NCBI GenBank assembly: GCA_001510385.1
Contig: LFFE01000020.1
Location: 1-60,815, forward strand
Source: Actinobacteria bacterium casp-actino5
GTDB taxonomy: Bacteria; Actinomycetota; Acidimicrobiia; Acidimicrobiales; Ilumatobacteraceae
Direction: 5' to 3'
DNA length: 60,815 nucleotides
The position numbers were made by a program, and so were the translations under genes. This document shows positions 34,632-44,006 of this stretch, one piece after another (the stretch's first letter is position 1; each line of letters starts with the position of its first letter). The notes beneath the pieces were generated by a model, which saw nothing but the letters and a program-made list of their open reading frames with translations, did not search any database and was not told where the DNA came from.

Positions 34632-36287
34632 TTAATCGAGCACAGTGACGGTGCCGGTGTTGCCGTCGACACGAACACGTGCCCCGTCGCGAATTCTGCG
34701 CGTTGCATGTGTGGCCGAAACAACGCATGGAATACCGAGTTCTCGACTCACGATGATCGCGTGACTCAGTGCCGCGCCGACATCGACGACAACGCCACCA
34801 GCGGGAACAAATAATGGAGTCCACGAAGGGTCAGTGCTTGGGGCAACAAGAACGTCGCCAGGTCCGAGCGCAGTCGGGTCGCTCGAATCGAGGACAACTC
34901 GAGCAATACCCTCTGATACGCCGGGACAACCAGGCATGCCCTGAATGCTGTCACCGACCTCCAGCGGTTCGACCTCTACAGCGTCACGTGCTGGCCAAGT
35001 TTCTGGGTCGCTTGGTGATCCAACGAAGACAAACTCAGGTTCCCGGTTGCTGAGCTGAGCGTGGGTCGAACGACGTTCACGAATTCGTTCAGTGAGTCGC
35101 TCGGGTGTTGCGCCAAGCACTTCTTCCATTTCGCTGTGAAGGACAAGCCCGAAGTCCTCGATTTCATCGAATACCTGACGCTCGACATAGCGACGGCCCA
35201 ATTCACGAAGTGGAATGCGAATCTCTTGAATGAGCCTGATGTTGTTGGTCTTCGTTCTCTCACGTGCGGGCAACCAGGCTCCGCTGGCAGCAATTGCCGC
35301 AGCGAGCTGACCGTGAGTCGCCGGGTCGGCTTCGACCATGGCGAGCAAGGTTGCAGCAGTCTCGGCGCGTTCTTCTGCTCGCTGCTGTTGGTGAGCCAGC
35401 GGATCAGCATCATCACCTGCCAGACGCATCCGGTCAATTGCAGCGAGAGCGATGTTGGGGTTCGTGTCCCATGTTGGTGAACGAGCCTCCCATTCATTTG
35501 GGCCGCGGCTTCCGAAGTCGAGGCGGAACTGCTCAAAACCGGAGGCGAATTCTTCGCTTGCCGGATCAAGGCGCGAGAGGGCCCACATCGCGTAACTGGG
35601 TTCGGCTGAGTCAACCTGGCCGACTCCGGCGATCAGGGGCATGATGAGGTCGGGTCGTCCGACGGCGGTGGCCACGGTTTGGATCACGCCCACCGGCACC
35701 GTCGTCAGTGTTGTGACGAAGAGATGTTCTTGGAACAGTTCTCGGTGAACTGGAAAGAGCGCTTCGGCATATTCCCAAAGCTCAAGATCTGACATTGAAG
35801 AAAAGTCGGGCCGAGATGCACGAAGTTCGATGGTCCGTGCTTTGTGGGCGTTCAACTGGTCAAGTTGATCGACATTTGTAATGCTGAATACCCATCCGAA
35901 GGTCTGCTCAAGTTTGGCAGTGAGATCAGGTCGGCTGTCTCCAGGTTGTTCCACGTAGTCGGGAATCCCCGGTTGGGCACCAAAGAATTGTTCGTCGATT
36001 GCTTTCCAAGTGAGGCCTGGTGCGCGCTCGCCGAAGACGCGCATGACCGATGCGTTGAGATAGCAGTAGCCACCAGCAACGCCAAGAATGCAGAATTCGT
36101 TTTCGGGAAACTCGTCAGCCTCAAAGGCACCCATACGCACATATGCATCGCGCCAACCCAGTTCTGATTCGTACAGCAATAGCGAACGTGTTGCTGGAGC
36201 AACCGGGTCTGGGAAAACCTCGCCGACATTTGCCCGTGTGTAAATCGGGAAACGAGCAGACAATCGCGTGTCAGTAACAATGGACAT
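34632..36287 (-). CDS. PEP-utilising enzyme mobile domain protein lacking ATP-grasp
   Basis: 551 aa. The C-terminal 75 residues are the swivelling phosphohistidine domain: GVSEGIARVVLDSSDP, then GDVLVAPSTDPSWTPLFVPAGGVV and GAALSHAIIVSRELGIPCVV, with His in LSHA as phospho-acceptor. The N-terminal 450 residues match the central region of PEP synthase/rifampicin phosphotransferase-like proteins, but no ATP-grasp domain is present. It therefore cannot catalyse ATP-dependent phosphorylation alone and may need a partner or act as a phosphocarrier. The gene has a strong AGGGGGG ribosome site before the ATG at 36287. Substrate unknown. Confidence 0.72.
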   Translation of the reverse strand: MSIVTDTRLSARFPIYTRANVGEVFPDPVAPATRSLLLYESELGWRDAYVRMGAFEADEFPENEFCILGVAGGYCYLNASVMRVFGERAPGLTWKAIDEQFFGAQPGIPDYVEQPGDSRPDLTAKLEQTFGWVFSITNVDQLDQLNAHKARTIELRASRPDFSSMSDLELWEYAEALFPVHRELFQEHLFVTTLTTVPVGVIQTVATAVGRPDLIMPLIAGVGQVDSAEPSYAMWALSRLDPASEEFASGFEQFRLDFGSRGPNEWEARSPTWDTNPNIALAAIDRMRLAGDDADPLAHQQQRAEERAETAATLLAMVEADPATHGQLAAAIAASGAWLPARERTKTNNIRLIQEIRIPLRELGRRYVERQVFDEIEDFGLVLHSEMEEVLGATPERLTERIRERRSTHAQLSNREPEFVFVGSPSDPETWPARDAVEVEPLEVGDSIQGMPGCPGVSEGIARVVLDSSDPTALGPGDVLVAPSTDPSWTPLFVPAGGVVVDVGAALSHAIIVSRELGIPCVVSATHATRRIRDGARVRVDGNTGTVTVLD

Positions 36288-36368
36288 GTGCCCCCCTTAG
36301 TGTGTCGTTGGTCACATTAGTGGTCGTTCACCGGAGGTGCGAACGGTGGGGGCGCTGTTAAGAAATTG

Positions 36369-37586
36369 TTAGAGCTCTCGTATGGTGCGACGACCGACGA
36401 TTGACCACACTCCGATTGAGCAGATAACGCCGATGATCACCATCGCAGTTGGAACCGATGTCGCCGAGACCAGCGCAAAGAGCACGGCCGCAGCGATCGG
36501 GAATGCTCCGTTCTGAGCAGTCGAAGCCAACCCCATCACCCGTCCCATGAGCTCGGGAGGTGTATGTGTTTGCATCAGTGTTCTGAGCATCGTCATTGCG
36601 ATGCCGCCGGTGAGCCCCCAGCAGACACAAATGAGCAGGGTCAGCACATAGACCTTCGAGAGGCCGAGTGCGACGAGTCCAGTTCCCATTGCACTTCCAG
36701 CAGCCAGCGCAAGGGCTCTTCCGCGTCGGGCCGGTTGCCAACGGGTCGCAACGATCATCGACGTGGTGATCATCCCGAGGCTCATGCCAACGTTGAGCGC
36801 GCTTGCAGCAAGCGACTTGGTGCCGAGCACATCCCGTGCAATTTCAGGGAGAAGAAGTGTGCTTGCAGTGATGACGACGCCAAGCACAGTGGTGAGTGCG
36901 AGCAGCGAGCGCAGTGGCTCAGTTCGTAAGGCCACCTTGGCAGCACTTCTAATTGCACCCTTTCGAGTACCGACCGCCGTATGGGGTGGTAGCGGCGTGC
37001 GGCGATGAACGATGACGCCGCCACATGTTGCGACGACGAGAAGCCAAAGCCCTGCTTCAAGTCCGAATGCTTGGATGACCGCTCCGCCGAGAAAAATGCC
37101 GCCGATGGTCGAACCGGTCATTCCGAGGTTTTGCAGTGCAACCGCTTGTAACAGAACTGATTCGTCAACAACACGTGGAACAAGCGCCTGAAGAAGCGGC
37201 ATGAGCATTGCCGGTGCAATTGCCGTAACCAGTGCACACACCATCGCGACGGGAACGGTCATGAGGTCAGCGTGCAGTAGTAACGCCGAAATGGTGAACA
37301 GCAATGCTGCTGCGGCGAAGAGGCCCACGCCGAGAGTTCGAGCTGAAACCCGATCAGCAAGCGACCCTGCCCATGCCGAGAGCAGTAGCGGTGGGAGCCC
37401 GATGACGATTCCGAGAATTGCTGTTGCAGGGTTCCATTCGGTGAGTTCTCCGACGAGCCAGACGAAGACAAATCGGCTTGTGCCGAGGGCAATCGAGGCC
37501 ATGATGTTGCTTGCAAGAACGCCGCGAAATGCGGCATTTGCCATCACGCTCCCAAGGTTGTGATTCGGGGTTGTGGTAGACGTCAT
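36369..37586 (-). CDS. MFS transporter
   Basis: 405 aa from the ATG at 37586. The upstream extension is not hydrophobic and lies antisense to the promoter area of the methyltransferase gene, so it is rejected. Twelve membrane segments can be followed, with the MFS motif SLADRVSARTLGV between TM2 and TM3 (about residues 75-88). The arrangement fits the MFS_3/enterobactin-exporter branch. It probably exports a small molecule or drug. It starts 34 bp after the stop of the methyltransferase on the same strand. Confidence 0.87.
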   Translation of the reverse strand: MTSTTTPNHNLGSVMANAAFRGVLASNIMASIALGTSRFVFVWLVGELTEWNPATAILGIVIGLPPLLLSAWAGSLADRVSARTLGVGLFAAAALLFTISALLLHADLMTVPVAMVCALVTAIAPAMLMPLLQALVPRVVDESVLLQAVALQNLGMTGSTIGGIFLGGAVIQAFGLEAGLWLLVVATCGGVIVHRRTPLPPHTAVGTRKGAIRSAAKVALRTEPLRSLLALTTVLGVVITASTLLLPEIARDVLGTKSLAASALNVGMSLGMITTSMIVATRWQPARRGRALALAAGSAMGTGLVALGLSKVYVLTLLICVCWGLTGGIAMTMLRTLMQTHTPPELMGRVMGLASTAQNGAFPIAAAVLFALVSATSVPTAMVIIGVICSIGVWSIVGRRTIREL

Positions 37587-37620
37587 AAGAATGTGATGTG
37601 ATCGTAAATGTTGTAGCCGC

Positions 37621-38682
37621 TTATGCGGGGCATGCTTCGTACACGATGTGGTTCGGGCTTTCTGCAATGCGGGTGAAGTCATCAAGACCTGCTTCGGCGA
37701 AGACCGCACGCATGCCGACCTCGCCAGCTTGGTTGCCCATCCCTCGAGCACCGGGTTGTGCGAGCGAGCATGGAACACAGCAAAACAAACTCATTGCGTA
37801 GCGAGGAGTAGCCCGTAGATAGTGGTTTTCAGTTCGCGTCTGCATTGCAAATGGCTCGACCACAACGATTGATCCGCCCTGTGAGAGTTGGCTGATTGCG
37901 TGACTGGCAATGCCAACGGGGTCACCCATGTCGTGCAGGCAATCAAAGAAGCAGATGAGGTCGAATGGACCCGAGATTGCGTCTGCTGCTGCGAGTTCGA
38001 ACGAGACATTGGTGAGGCCTGCTTCTGAGGCGTTGCGTCGGGCTTCATCGATCGAAGGTTGGTGGAGATCGAAACCGATGAAGGTGCTGTTCGGGAAAGC
38101 TCTCGCAAGAGTCATCGTCGAATAGCCCGTACCACAACCCATGTCGGCAACCCTGATGCCTGTTTCGAGATCTTCAACGCCGTGGGCACGCTGCGGCAGC
38201 CAGTGTTGAACGAGTTGGTGATCGTAGGCAGGTCTGAACAGTTCTTGGGTACCTTCAAAGAGGTATGGGTGATGGTCGCCCCACCCAAATGCTCCGTCGC
38301 CTTTCATCGCCTCGATTCCCTTATCCAGATCTAAGTAGAGGGCCTGTACTCCGACAAGTCCGCCTGCCAGCCAGAACGGCGAGTCGGGGTCGGCAAGCAC
38401 CGCCGAAGCGGCTGACGGCAGCGCGTAGGAATCGCTCGGCTCGTCATAGATGACGAGCCGAGCAGCTGCTTGCTGATCGAGCCACTCACGGGTCATGCGT
38501 TCATTTGTTGTAGCTGCAGATGCGAGTTCATCGGCGGTCATCGGGTTTCCGTGTGCCATCGCTCGGTAGAAGCCGGTTCGATGGCCGGCAATGATGCAGG
38601 CCACTGTTGATGCCCCAGCGAATGCGTCAGCAACTCCGAGTAAGACGTCCTTTAGTGATGGTGCGTCGTTATGTTCTGACAT
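37621..38682 (-). CDS. Winged-helix SAM-dependent methyltransferase
   Basis: 353 aa. A winged-helix dimerisation part (about residues 15-85, MTADELASAATTNERMTREWLDQ) is followed by a Rossmann methyltransferase with motif I VADMGCGTGYSTMTLARAFP (about 172-191), FIGFDLHQPSIDEARRNA (about 195-212) and FDLICFFDCLHDMGDP (about 230-246). The fold matches O- and C-methyltransferases of secondary metabolism. AGGAGG is 6 bases before the ATG. It leads a unit with the MFS gene that follows, so the product of methylation might be exported. That link is inference. Confidence 0.85.
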   Translation of the reverse strand: MSEHNDAPSLKDVLLGVADAFAGASTVACIIAGHRTGFYRAMAHGNPMTADELASAATTNERMTREWLDQQAAARLVIYDEPSDSYALPSAASAVLADPDSPFWLAGGLVGVQALYLDLDKGIEAMKGDGAFGWGDHHPYLFEGTQELFRPAYDHQLVQHWLPQRAHGVEDLETGIRVADMGCGTGYSTMTLARAFPNSTFIGFDLHQPSIDEARRNASEAGLTNVSFELAAADAISGPFDLICFFDCLHDMGDPVGIASHAISQLSQGGSIVVVEPFAMQTRTENHYLRATPRYAMSLFCCVPCSLAQPGARGMGNQAGEVGMRAVFAEAGLDDFTRIAESPNHIVYEACPA

Positions 38683-38825
38683 GGCAACCTCCTGTTGAAG
38701 TGCTCGACTTTGGCCAGTCTTGCCGAGCCATGTGCGCCATTACGTGTCGCAGCGTTCTCGTTCGATGGAGGTTGTTGCTGTTCGTTTGCTGCGGGAAGCG
38801 ACTCTGTGAGTACGCGGTTGTGTGT

Positions 38826-39323
38826 TCAGATCAGGCCGGCAATGCCCTCAAGGTTCCGTTCCATGTTCTCCGCGTGTTCCGCAAGCCGGTAAGCGATGAT
38901 CTTGTGTTCCTTGTCAGGCCGGTTTTCGATAGCGTCGTTGAGACCACTACGGCCTGGGCCGAGCGAGCAGTATTGGGTGACAACGGTGCCGTCGGTCGTT
39001 GCCTCGAGGCGAAAACCCCATGTCGCAGCCGGGCCCCCGCCACCTTCAACTTGCCATTCGATGTGCTGCTGCGGCTCGAAGACGGTAAATGTGCTTTCGC
39101 TGCTCCAATTACCAATATGGGGATGTTCATTTGTGCCTCGGAACCGTGCACCCACCGCCGGAGCCGACGCACCGTCGAGCCACTCTGCGCCTTTGAATTC
39201 GGTGGAGAAGCGCGCTGGAAGGTTGATATCGCTTAGCAGTGCCCAGAGAACTTCTGACGAGGCCGGAATGGTTCGTGAGACCTCGGTCGAGGGTGATTCG
39301 GAATAGCGAAGCTCTTTACTCAT
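38826..39323 (-). CDS. SRPBCC family protein (polyketide-cyclase/START-like)
   Basis: 165 aa from the ATG at 39323. It has the SRPBCC beginning STEVSRTIPASSEVLWALLSDINLPARFS, the middle strand with FTVFEPQQHIEWQVEG and the C-terminal helix LAEHAENMERNLEGIAGLI. These helix-grip proteins bind a hydrophobic ligand; many actinobacterial ones have no known ligand. A purine-rich GAGAGGCGAG stretch lies 7-12 bases before the ATG. It is divergent from the LLM oxidoreductase (49-bp gap). Confidence 0.85.
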   Translation of the reverse strand: MSKELRYSESPSTEVSRTIPASSEVLWALLSDINLPARFSTEFKGAEWLDGASAPAVGARFRGTNEHPHIGNWSSESTFTVFEPQQHIEWQVEGGGGPAATWGFRLEATTDGTVVTQYCSLGPGRSGLNDAIENRPDKEHKIIAYRLAEHAENMERNLEGIAGLI

Positions 39324-39372
39324 GATGGGCTCGCCTCTCTTCGGGTTTTGTAAGTGATCTAGCGTACACCCT

Positions 39373-40407
39373 ATGCGAGTTGGTGTGAGCACGTTGATTC
39401 AGTCACCCGACGATGTCGAGTTTGTGATCGAATGTGAACGCCTTGGAGTCGACACCGTTTGGGTGCCCGAAGTGTGGGGCTATGACGCGATGACGCCACT
39501 TGGCCTGCTCGCAGGAAAGACCTCGACCATTCGCCTTGCAACCGGCATTGTGCAACTCGGTGCTCGCACTCCTGCCATGTTGGCGATGCAGTCGATGTCA
39601 TTGCAGATGATGTCGGGCGGACGATTCGTACTCGGCGTCGGGTCGAGCGGACCTCGCATCATGGAAGGTTGGCACGGAGTTCCATTTTCAAAGCCGGTGC
39701 AACTCACCCGCGAAACCATCGACATTGTGCGCATGATCGCGCGAGGTGATCGCCTTGAATACGAGGGCGAACTCTTTCAACTTCCCCCAGACGGTTTTGG
39801 TCGAAGTATCCGATCGTTGGCTCCCGCATGCGAACCAATTCCGATGTACGTTGCATCGCTCGGGCCTCGCAACCTTGAACTCACAGGTGAGATTGCTGAC
39901 GGTTGGCTGGGCAACGCAATGATGCCTGAGGCGGCTGAAGCATTCTTAGAGCCGTTGCGCGTCGGCTGTGAGCGAGGCGGACGTTCGCTCGCCGACCTCG
40001 ATCTCGTGATGCCGGTTGCCGTCGAGTTCACCGACGATGTTGAAGAGGCATCGAGGCGTCACGCCGACGGATACGCGTTCACGATTGGTGCGATGGGAGC
40101 TCCAGGAAAAAATTTCTACAACCGAGCGTTCGCCGCTCAGGGTCTAGGTGACGATGTTGCTGCAGTTGCCGAGTTGTGGCATGCCGGTAAGCGTGACGAG
40201 GCAGCTGCGCGGGTGCCGATCGACCTTGGCTTCAAGACCAATCTGCTCGGCCCTGCTGACACGATCAAGGAACGTCTGCGCCTGTACCGGAGCGCCGGCA
40301 TTACGTCGTTGCAAGCCAAATTGTCGGGGCCACACCGCATCGACATTGTCGCTCAACTGATCGACGTGATGAATGAACTCAACGCCGAGCCGAGCGAGAT
40401 GAAGTGA
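39373..40407 (+). CDS. LLM class F420-dependent oxidoreductase
   Basis: 344 aa, a full-length luciferase-like TIM barrel. It opens MRVGVSTLIQSPDDVEFVIECERLGVDTVWVPEVWGYDA (about residues 1-39), the actinobacterial F420-dependent LLM signature, and has LLAGKTSTIRLATGIVQLGARTPAMLAMQSMSLQMMSGGRFVLGVGSSG (about 50-99). The ending RIDIVAQLIDVMNEL is typical. It would transfer hydride from F420H2 (or FMNH2). Substrate unknown. Confidence 0.9.
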   Translation: MRVGVSTLIQSPDDVEFVIECERLGVDTVWVPEVWGYDAMTPLGLLAGKTSTIRLATGIVQLGARTPAMLAMQSMSLQMMSGGRFVLGVGSSGPRIMEGWHGVPFSKPVQLTRETIDIVRMIARGDRLEYEGELFQLPPDGFGRSIRSLAPACEPIPMYVASLGPRNLELTGEIADGWLGNAMMPEAAEAFLEPLRVGCERGGRSLADLDLVMPVAVEFTDDVEEASRRHADGYAFTIGAMGAPGKNFYNRAFAAQGLGDDVAAVAELWHAGKRDEAAARVPIDLGFKTNLLGPADTIKERLRLYRSAGITSLQAKLSGPHRIDIVAQLIDVMNELNAEPSEMK

Positions 40408-40431
40408 GTTTCACCTGACAGACTGGACCAT

Positions 40432-41613
40432 GTGAAGCACAACTTGTCGCAGGGACGTGAAATCGTTGCTATTCCCGGCCCGAGCATCATTCCTGACCGG
40501 GTGTTGTCAGCGATGCATCGAGCAATGCCCGACATTTATGAGGGCGACCTCACGACGGTGATCGATTCGGTGTGGGCTGGGCTCCCCGAAGTTGTGCAGA
40601 CATCTGGGCGGGTATTTGTGCCGATTGGTAACGGCCATGCGGCATGGGAAATGGCCTTGTCGAACACGTTGTCCCGAGGTGATCATGTGCTCGTATTGAA
40701 CTGTGGCCGCTTTGCCGCGATTTGGGCTGAAATGGCTGAGTTCAACGGCCTGAATGTCGAGGTGATGGAGGCCGAAGAAGGATTCGCGAATGAACCATCG
40801 GCTCTTGAAGAACGCCTACGCGCTGATGTGAATCATGAAATTGCTGCGGTGCTTACCGTTCACGTCGATACTGCGACCTCGGTGCGCAATGACGTTCCGG
40901 CGCTCCGCAAGGCGATCGATGCCGCGGGCCATCCGGCACTGTTCATGGTCGACTGCATCGCATCGATGGGTTGCGAACGATTTGAAATGGATGCCTGGGG
41001 TGTTGATGTCACCATCGCGGCAAGTCAGAAGGGAATGATGACTCCTCCGGGGCTTGGACTGGTGTGGGCGAACGCAAAAGCGATGGCCGCCCACGAAACT
41101 GCAGACCTGCGTACCCGCTACTGGGACTGGACCTATCGCAGCGAAGACGGCCCGTACTACTTGCGGTTCTGCGGTACTCCTCCGGTGTCGCATCTGTTCG
41201 GGCTTGGCGAGGCTCTGGCGATGATGGCCGAAGAGGGCTGGGAGGCACGTTGGGAACGCCACCGGGTGCTTGCCGACGGTGTCCGAGCCGCAATCGAGGC
41301 ATGGTCGGCACCTGGAGGGATTGGTTTCATTGCGAAGCGGGCCGACCAGCGGTCGCATTCGGTGACCTCGGTCATGACCGGTTCGATTGATGCTGTTGAG
41401 TTGCGCAGGCTCTGCCGTGAACACATGGGAGTGACGTTGGGTTTGGGCATCGGGAATGACGAGTCAGCGTCATTCCGTATCGGCCATATGGGTCATGTGA
41501 ATGCCCCAACGATTCTCGGTGTGCTTGGCGCTATTGAGACTGCACTGATTTCGATGGGAGCTCCTATTGGCGCATCGGGAGTCAAGGCTGCTGCGGCTCG
41601 GCTTTCTGAGTAG
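40432..41613 (+). CDS. Class V aminotransferase (alanine/serine-glyoxylate type)
   Basis: 393 aa from GTG at 40432, 24 bp after the LLM gene, so an operon is likely. The fold-I PLP elements are clear: GNGHAAWEMALSNTLSRGDHVLVLNCGRFA (about residues 65-94), FMVDCIASMGCERFEMDAWGVDVTIAASQKGMMTPPGLG (about 178-216, Lys in SQKG binds PLP). It transfers an amino group between alanine or serine and glyoxylate, or a related reaction. A 7-bp hairpin follows at 41654-41674. Confidence 0.88.
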   Translation: MKHNLSQGREIVAIPGPSIIPDRVLSAMHRAMPDIYEGDLTTVIDSVWAGLPEVVQTSGRVFVPIGNGHAAWEMALSNTLSRGDHVLVLNCGRFAAIWAEMAEFNGLNVEVMEAEEGFANEPSALEERLRADVNHEIAAVLTVHVDTATSVRNDVPALRKAIDAAGHPALFMVDCIASMGCERFEMDAWGVDVTIAASQKGMMTPPGLGLVWANAKAMAAHETADLRTRYWDWTYRSEDGPYYLRFCGTPPVSHLFGLGEALAMMAEEGWEARWERHRVLADGVRAAIEAWSAPGGIGFIAKRADQRSHSVTSVMTGSIDAVELRRLCREHMGVTLGLGIGNDESASFRIGHMGHVNAPTILGVLGAIETALISMGAPIGASGVKAAAARLSE

Positions 41614-41653
41614 ATCATCGCACTTGGGTTGAATTCTCAAGACGGATGCTCGA

Positions 41654-41674
41654 CGACTCATCGTGTTTGAGTCG
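41654..41674 (+). terminator. Hairpin after the aminotransferase gene
   Basis: CGACTCA and TGAGTCG form a perfect 7-bp stem with a 7-nt loop in the 76-bp gap between the aminotransferase stop and the next gene. No U-tract follows. Terminator or operator for the next gene are both possible. Confidence 0.35.
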
Positions 41675-41689
41675 GGTTAGCGTCTAGGC

Positions 41690-42058
41690 GTGGGTTTCTT
41701 TCAGTGGGTGTTCGGTCGTCACGAAACGCGTCCGCCAGACGCTGATCGCTCGATCGAAGCTGCATGGCTGCCGTTGTGGCAAGCACAGCTGGTGCTCCAT
41801 GAACTCTGGGAGAGAGAGATTCCTGCAGTCCAGTCAGAAGACTTCACATCGCATTTGCGCTTTGGGTCGCGTGAACCAATGGCGCGAATTTTCGTGATGG
41901 AGCCGCGCCTCGCGGATGCACTCGCTGTCATTACGTCAGTCATTGGGGAAGAACCTGCCACGTTGCACGGCCATGACTGGCCAGGGTGGATCCGTCATCG
42001 CGAGGTAACCACCGAGACACATGATGACGACCATGTTCCGGGGGGAGAGGAGAAATGA
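41690..42058 (+). CDS. Hypothetical small protein
   Basis: 122 aa from GTG. MGFFQWVFGRHETRPPDADR and a central helix-rich region with LPLWQAQLVLHELWEREIPAVQSEDFTS are seen, and the C-terminus is charged. The WQAQLVLHELWEREIPAV stretch loosely recalls DUF2007-type signal-transducing proteins. No catalytic motif. The stop overlaps the ATG of the DoxX-like gene (ATGA), so it is a real coupled gene. Confidence 0.7.
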   Translation: MGFFQWVFGRHETRPPDADRSIEAAWLPLWQAQLVLHELWEREIPAVQSEDFTSHLRFGSREPMARIFVMEPRLADALAVITSVIGEEPATLHGHDWPGWIRHREVTTETHDDDHVPGGEEK

Positions 42059-42447
42059 GTTCACTTCGACCACGGCTTGCAATCGGCCTCGGCGTTGGTA
42101 TTAGCGCAGCGGGTGTGATGCATTTTGTGCGGCCAGAGTTCTTCGATGCGATTGTTCCGCCCTGGCTTCCTCCGTCGCAGCGATTTTGGACGTTGGTAAG
42201 TGGTGTCGCCGAGTTGATTGTTGGTGTGATGCTGTTCGTGCCGCGGTGGCGACGTGCTGGTGCGATGGCGTTGCTTGTGTTGCTGGTGGCGGTCTATCCG
42301 GCGAATCTGTACATGACGTGGGATTGGCGTGACCGCCCTGCGGGAGAACGAGTTGTGTCGTGGGTTCGGTTGCCGTTGCAGTTTGTGCTGTTTGCGTTAG
42401 CGCGCATGGCAAGTGGCCCGTGGCGCACTTCCGCTCATCGGGGCTAA
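42055..42447 (+). CDS. DoxX-like small membrane protein
   Basis: 130 aa with four membrane segments. The N-terminal AIGLGVGISAAGVMHFVRPEFFDAIVPPWLP (about residues 9-39) and FWTLVSGVAELIVGVMLF (about 44-61) match the DoxX/DoxD-like family. A central YPANLYMTWDWRDRP follows. These proteins are linked in other bacteria to quinone or thiosulfate metabolism or stress, but this one's job is unknown. It is coupled to the preceding gene. Confidence 0.82.
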   Translation: MSSLRPRLAIGLGVGISAAGVMHFVRPEFFDAIVPPWLPPSQRFWTLVSGVAELIVGVMLFVPRWRRAGAMALLVLLVAVYPANLYMTWDWRDRPAGERVVSWVRLPLQFVLFALARMASGPWRTSAHRG

Positions 42448-42451
42448 GTGT

Positions 42452-43237
42452 TCAGAGAGATTGAAGAAATTCTCGAATCGCAGCGTTGACCTCATCGGGA
42501 TGGGTCATGTTGGGGGCGTGAGCTGCGCCGGGAACCTCAAGGAAGCCCCGGTGATCACTGAGTGTTGTAGCAAGCGACTGGGCCCGATCGATGGTGATGG
42601 CAACATCGTCGGTGCCATGCACGGTGAATACCGGGCAGGTGATCTCGTGTAATCGATCCATGATGTCGTCACGGCTGATGAGGGCCCCTCCTGCCCAGAT
42701 GAGTTGCTGGCGATCGAGCGCCTCCCAAATGGGAATCCACTCGTTGCCGAGCGCTTCATTTCCCAAGATGAGGTCCGCCGTGATCGCGAACACTTCCGAT
42801 TGCTTTTCGGCATCGCTGTGCTCGAAGACGTGCAGCATTCCGCGGTATCCCTCAATGGTGGCGGGGTCATCAAGATCGGCGGTCGAGTCGATGAGCACGA
42901 GCGCTCGAACGCGCTCCGGAGCGGTCAGCGCTGCTCGTAGCGAGAGGAAGCCACCTTGTGACATTCCTGCGAACACGGCCGACTCGACGCCGAGATGGTC
43001 GAGAAGTGCGAGTGCATCGCGTGCAGAATCCCAGTAGGTGAATGGCCCCTTCGCTTGGGTGCCACCAAAGCCCCGCTCATCCCATGCAATGCACCGATAG
43101 TCAGATGAAAGGGACGCGATCTGCTCGTCGAACATGGTGTGATTCATCATGAACCCGTGACTGAACAACACAACCGGCCCATCGCCACCTGTGTCTCGGT
43201 AGTTGATTTCAATGTCATTGACCGCTGCAGTTGCCAT
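42452..43237 (-). CDS. Alpha/beta hydrolase
   Basis: 261 aa. The oxyanion-hole motif VVLFSHGFMMNH (about residues 22-33), the nucleophile elbow AGMSQGG (about 90-96, Ser93), an aspartate in GTDDVAIT and the His in VPGAAHAPNMTHP near residue 245 give a complete triad. It is close to the 3-oxoadipate enol-lactonase/haloperoxidase-like group. Convergent with the DoxX-like gene (4-bp gap) and divergent from the MOSC gene (59 bp). Substrate unknown. Confidence 0.9.
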   Translation of the reverse strand: MATAAVNDIEINYRDTGGDGPVVLFSHGFMMNHTMFDEQIASLSSDYRCIAWDERGFGGTQAKGPFTYWDSARDALALLDHLGVESAVFAGMSQGGFLSLRAALTAPERVRALVLIDSTADLDDPATIEGYRGMLHVFEHSDAEKQSEVFAITADLILGNEALGNEWIPIWEALDRQQLIWAGGALISRDDIMDRLHEITCPVFTVHGTDDVAITIDRAQSLATTLSDHRGFLEVPGAAHAPNMTHPDEVNAAIREFLQSL

Positions 43238-43296
43238 GTGTTGAACGTAGTTTGTTCACGACTGCTCTTTGATGGTCGGCGACTATGTTGTGAGAG

Positions 43297-43989
43297 ATGT
43301 CGACCGCTTCGAGACACCTTCTTGCCATATCAAGCGGGCAGAAAAGCGTGATGACCCACGGTTCCCGAATCATTGAGACGGCGTTTGTCAAGCGATCGCT
43401 GGCGGGAGCGGTAACGATTTCTTCGCTTGGAATCGACGGCGATGAGCACGTGTACGAACACCATGGCGGCCCCGATATGGCATTGCTTGTCTATCCGTCT
43501 GAGCATTACTCGTATTGGCGGTCGATTGGTCTTCAACTACCTGATGCCGCGGCAATGGCAGAAAACTTTACGACGGTTGGTCTGCTCGAGACCGATGTCG
43601 CAATCGGAGATTTCATCAGCGTTGGCTCAGTCGTTGTGCAGGTCGCCCAGCCACGGAGTCCTTGCTTCAAGTTGGCGGCTCGCTTCGGCCGTAAATCACT
43701 GCCCGCCGAAATGCAAACGACGGGATACACCGGCTATCTCGTGCGGGTGATCGAACCTGGGGTGTGCGAGGCAGGCGATGCTCTCGTACACGAGAGCGGC
43801 CACGCTGCTGATCGGATTTCCATCGCTGATGCTGGCCGAATTTTGAATGTCGATCGGCACGATATTGAAGGGGCGCAACGACTGTTATCAGTTGCCGAAT
43901 TAGGAGAAACCGTTCGCACCGCCTTGACGGCAAGAGTGGCGGCTGGTGGGCAACATGGCGAGGACGTCGATCGCCTCTACCTCGACTGA
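43297..43989 (+). CDS. MOSC domain protein (YiiM-like)
   Basis: 230 aa. It has the MOSC pattern GIDGDEHVYEHHGGPDMALLVYPSEHY (about residues 46-72), FTTVGLLETDVAIGDFISVGSVVVQVAQPRSPCFKLAARFG (about 89-129, with the conserved Cys) and GYLVRVIEPGVCEAGDAL. MOSC proteins act at the molybdenum cofactor or in reduction of N-hydroxylated compounds; YiiM-type proteins detoxify 6-N-hydroxylaminopurine. It does not appear to be in an operon, unless with the divergent hydrolase. Confidence 0.87.
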   Translation: MSTASRHLLAISSGQKSVMTHGSRIIETAFVKRSLAGAVTISSLGIDGDEHVYEHHGGPDMALLVYPSEHYSYWRSIGLQLPDAAAMAENFTTVGLLETDVAIGDFISVGSVVVQVAQPRSPCFKLAARFGRKSLPAEMQTTGYTGYLVRVIEPGVCEAGDALVHESGHAADRISIADAGRILNVDRHDIEGAQRLLSVAELGETVRTALTARVAAGGQHGEDVDRLYLD

Positions 43990-44006
43990 TTCGATGTGGC
44001 TGTGAC

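Noticed and set aside
34312-34824. 170-codon minus-strand frame across the leader of the repeat protein
   Set aside because: Crosses the hairpins and both neighbours in a different frame; composition is not protein-like.
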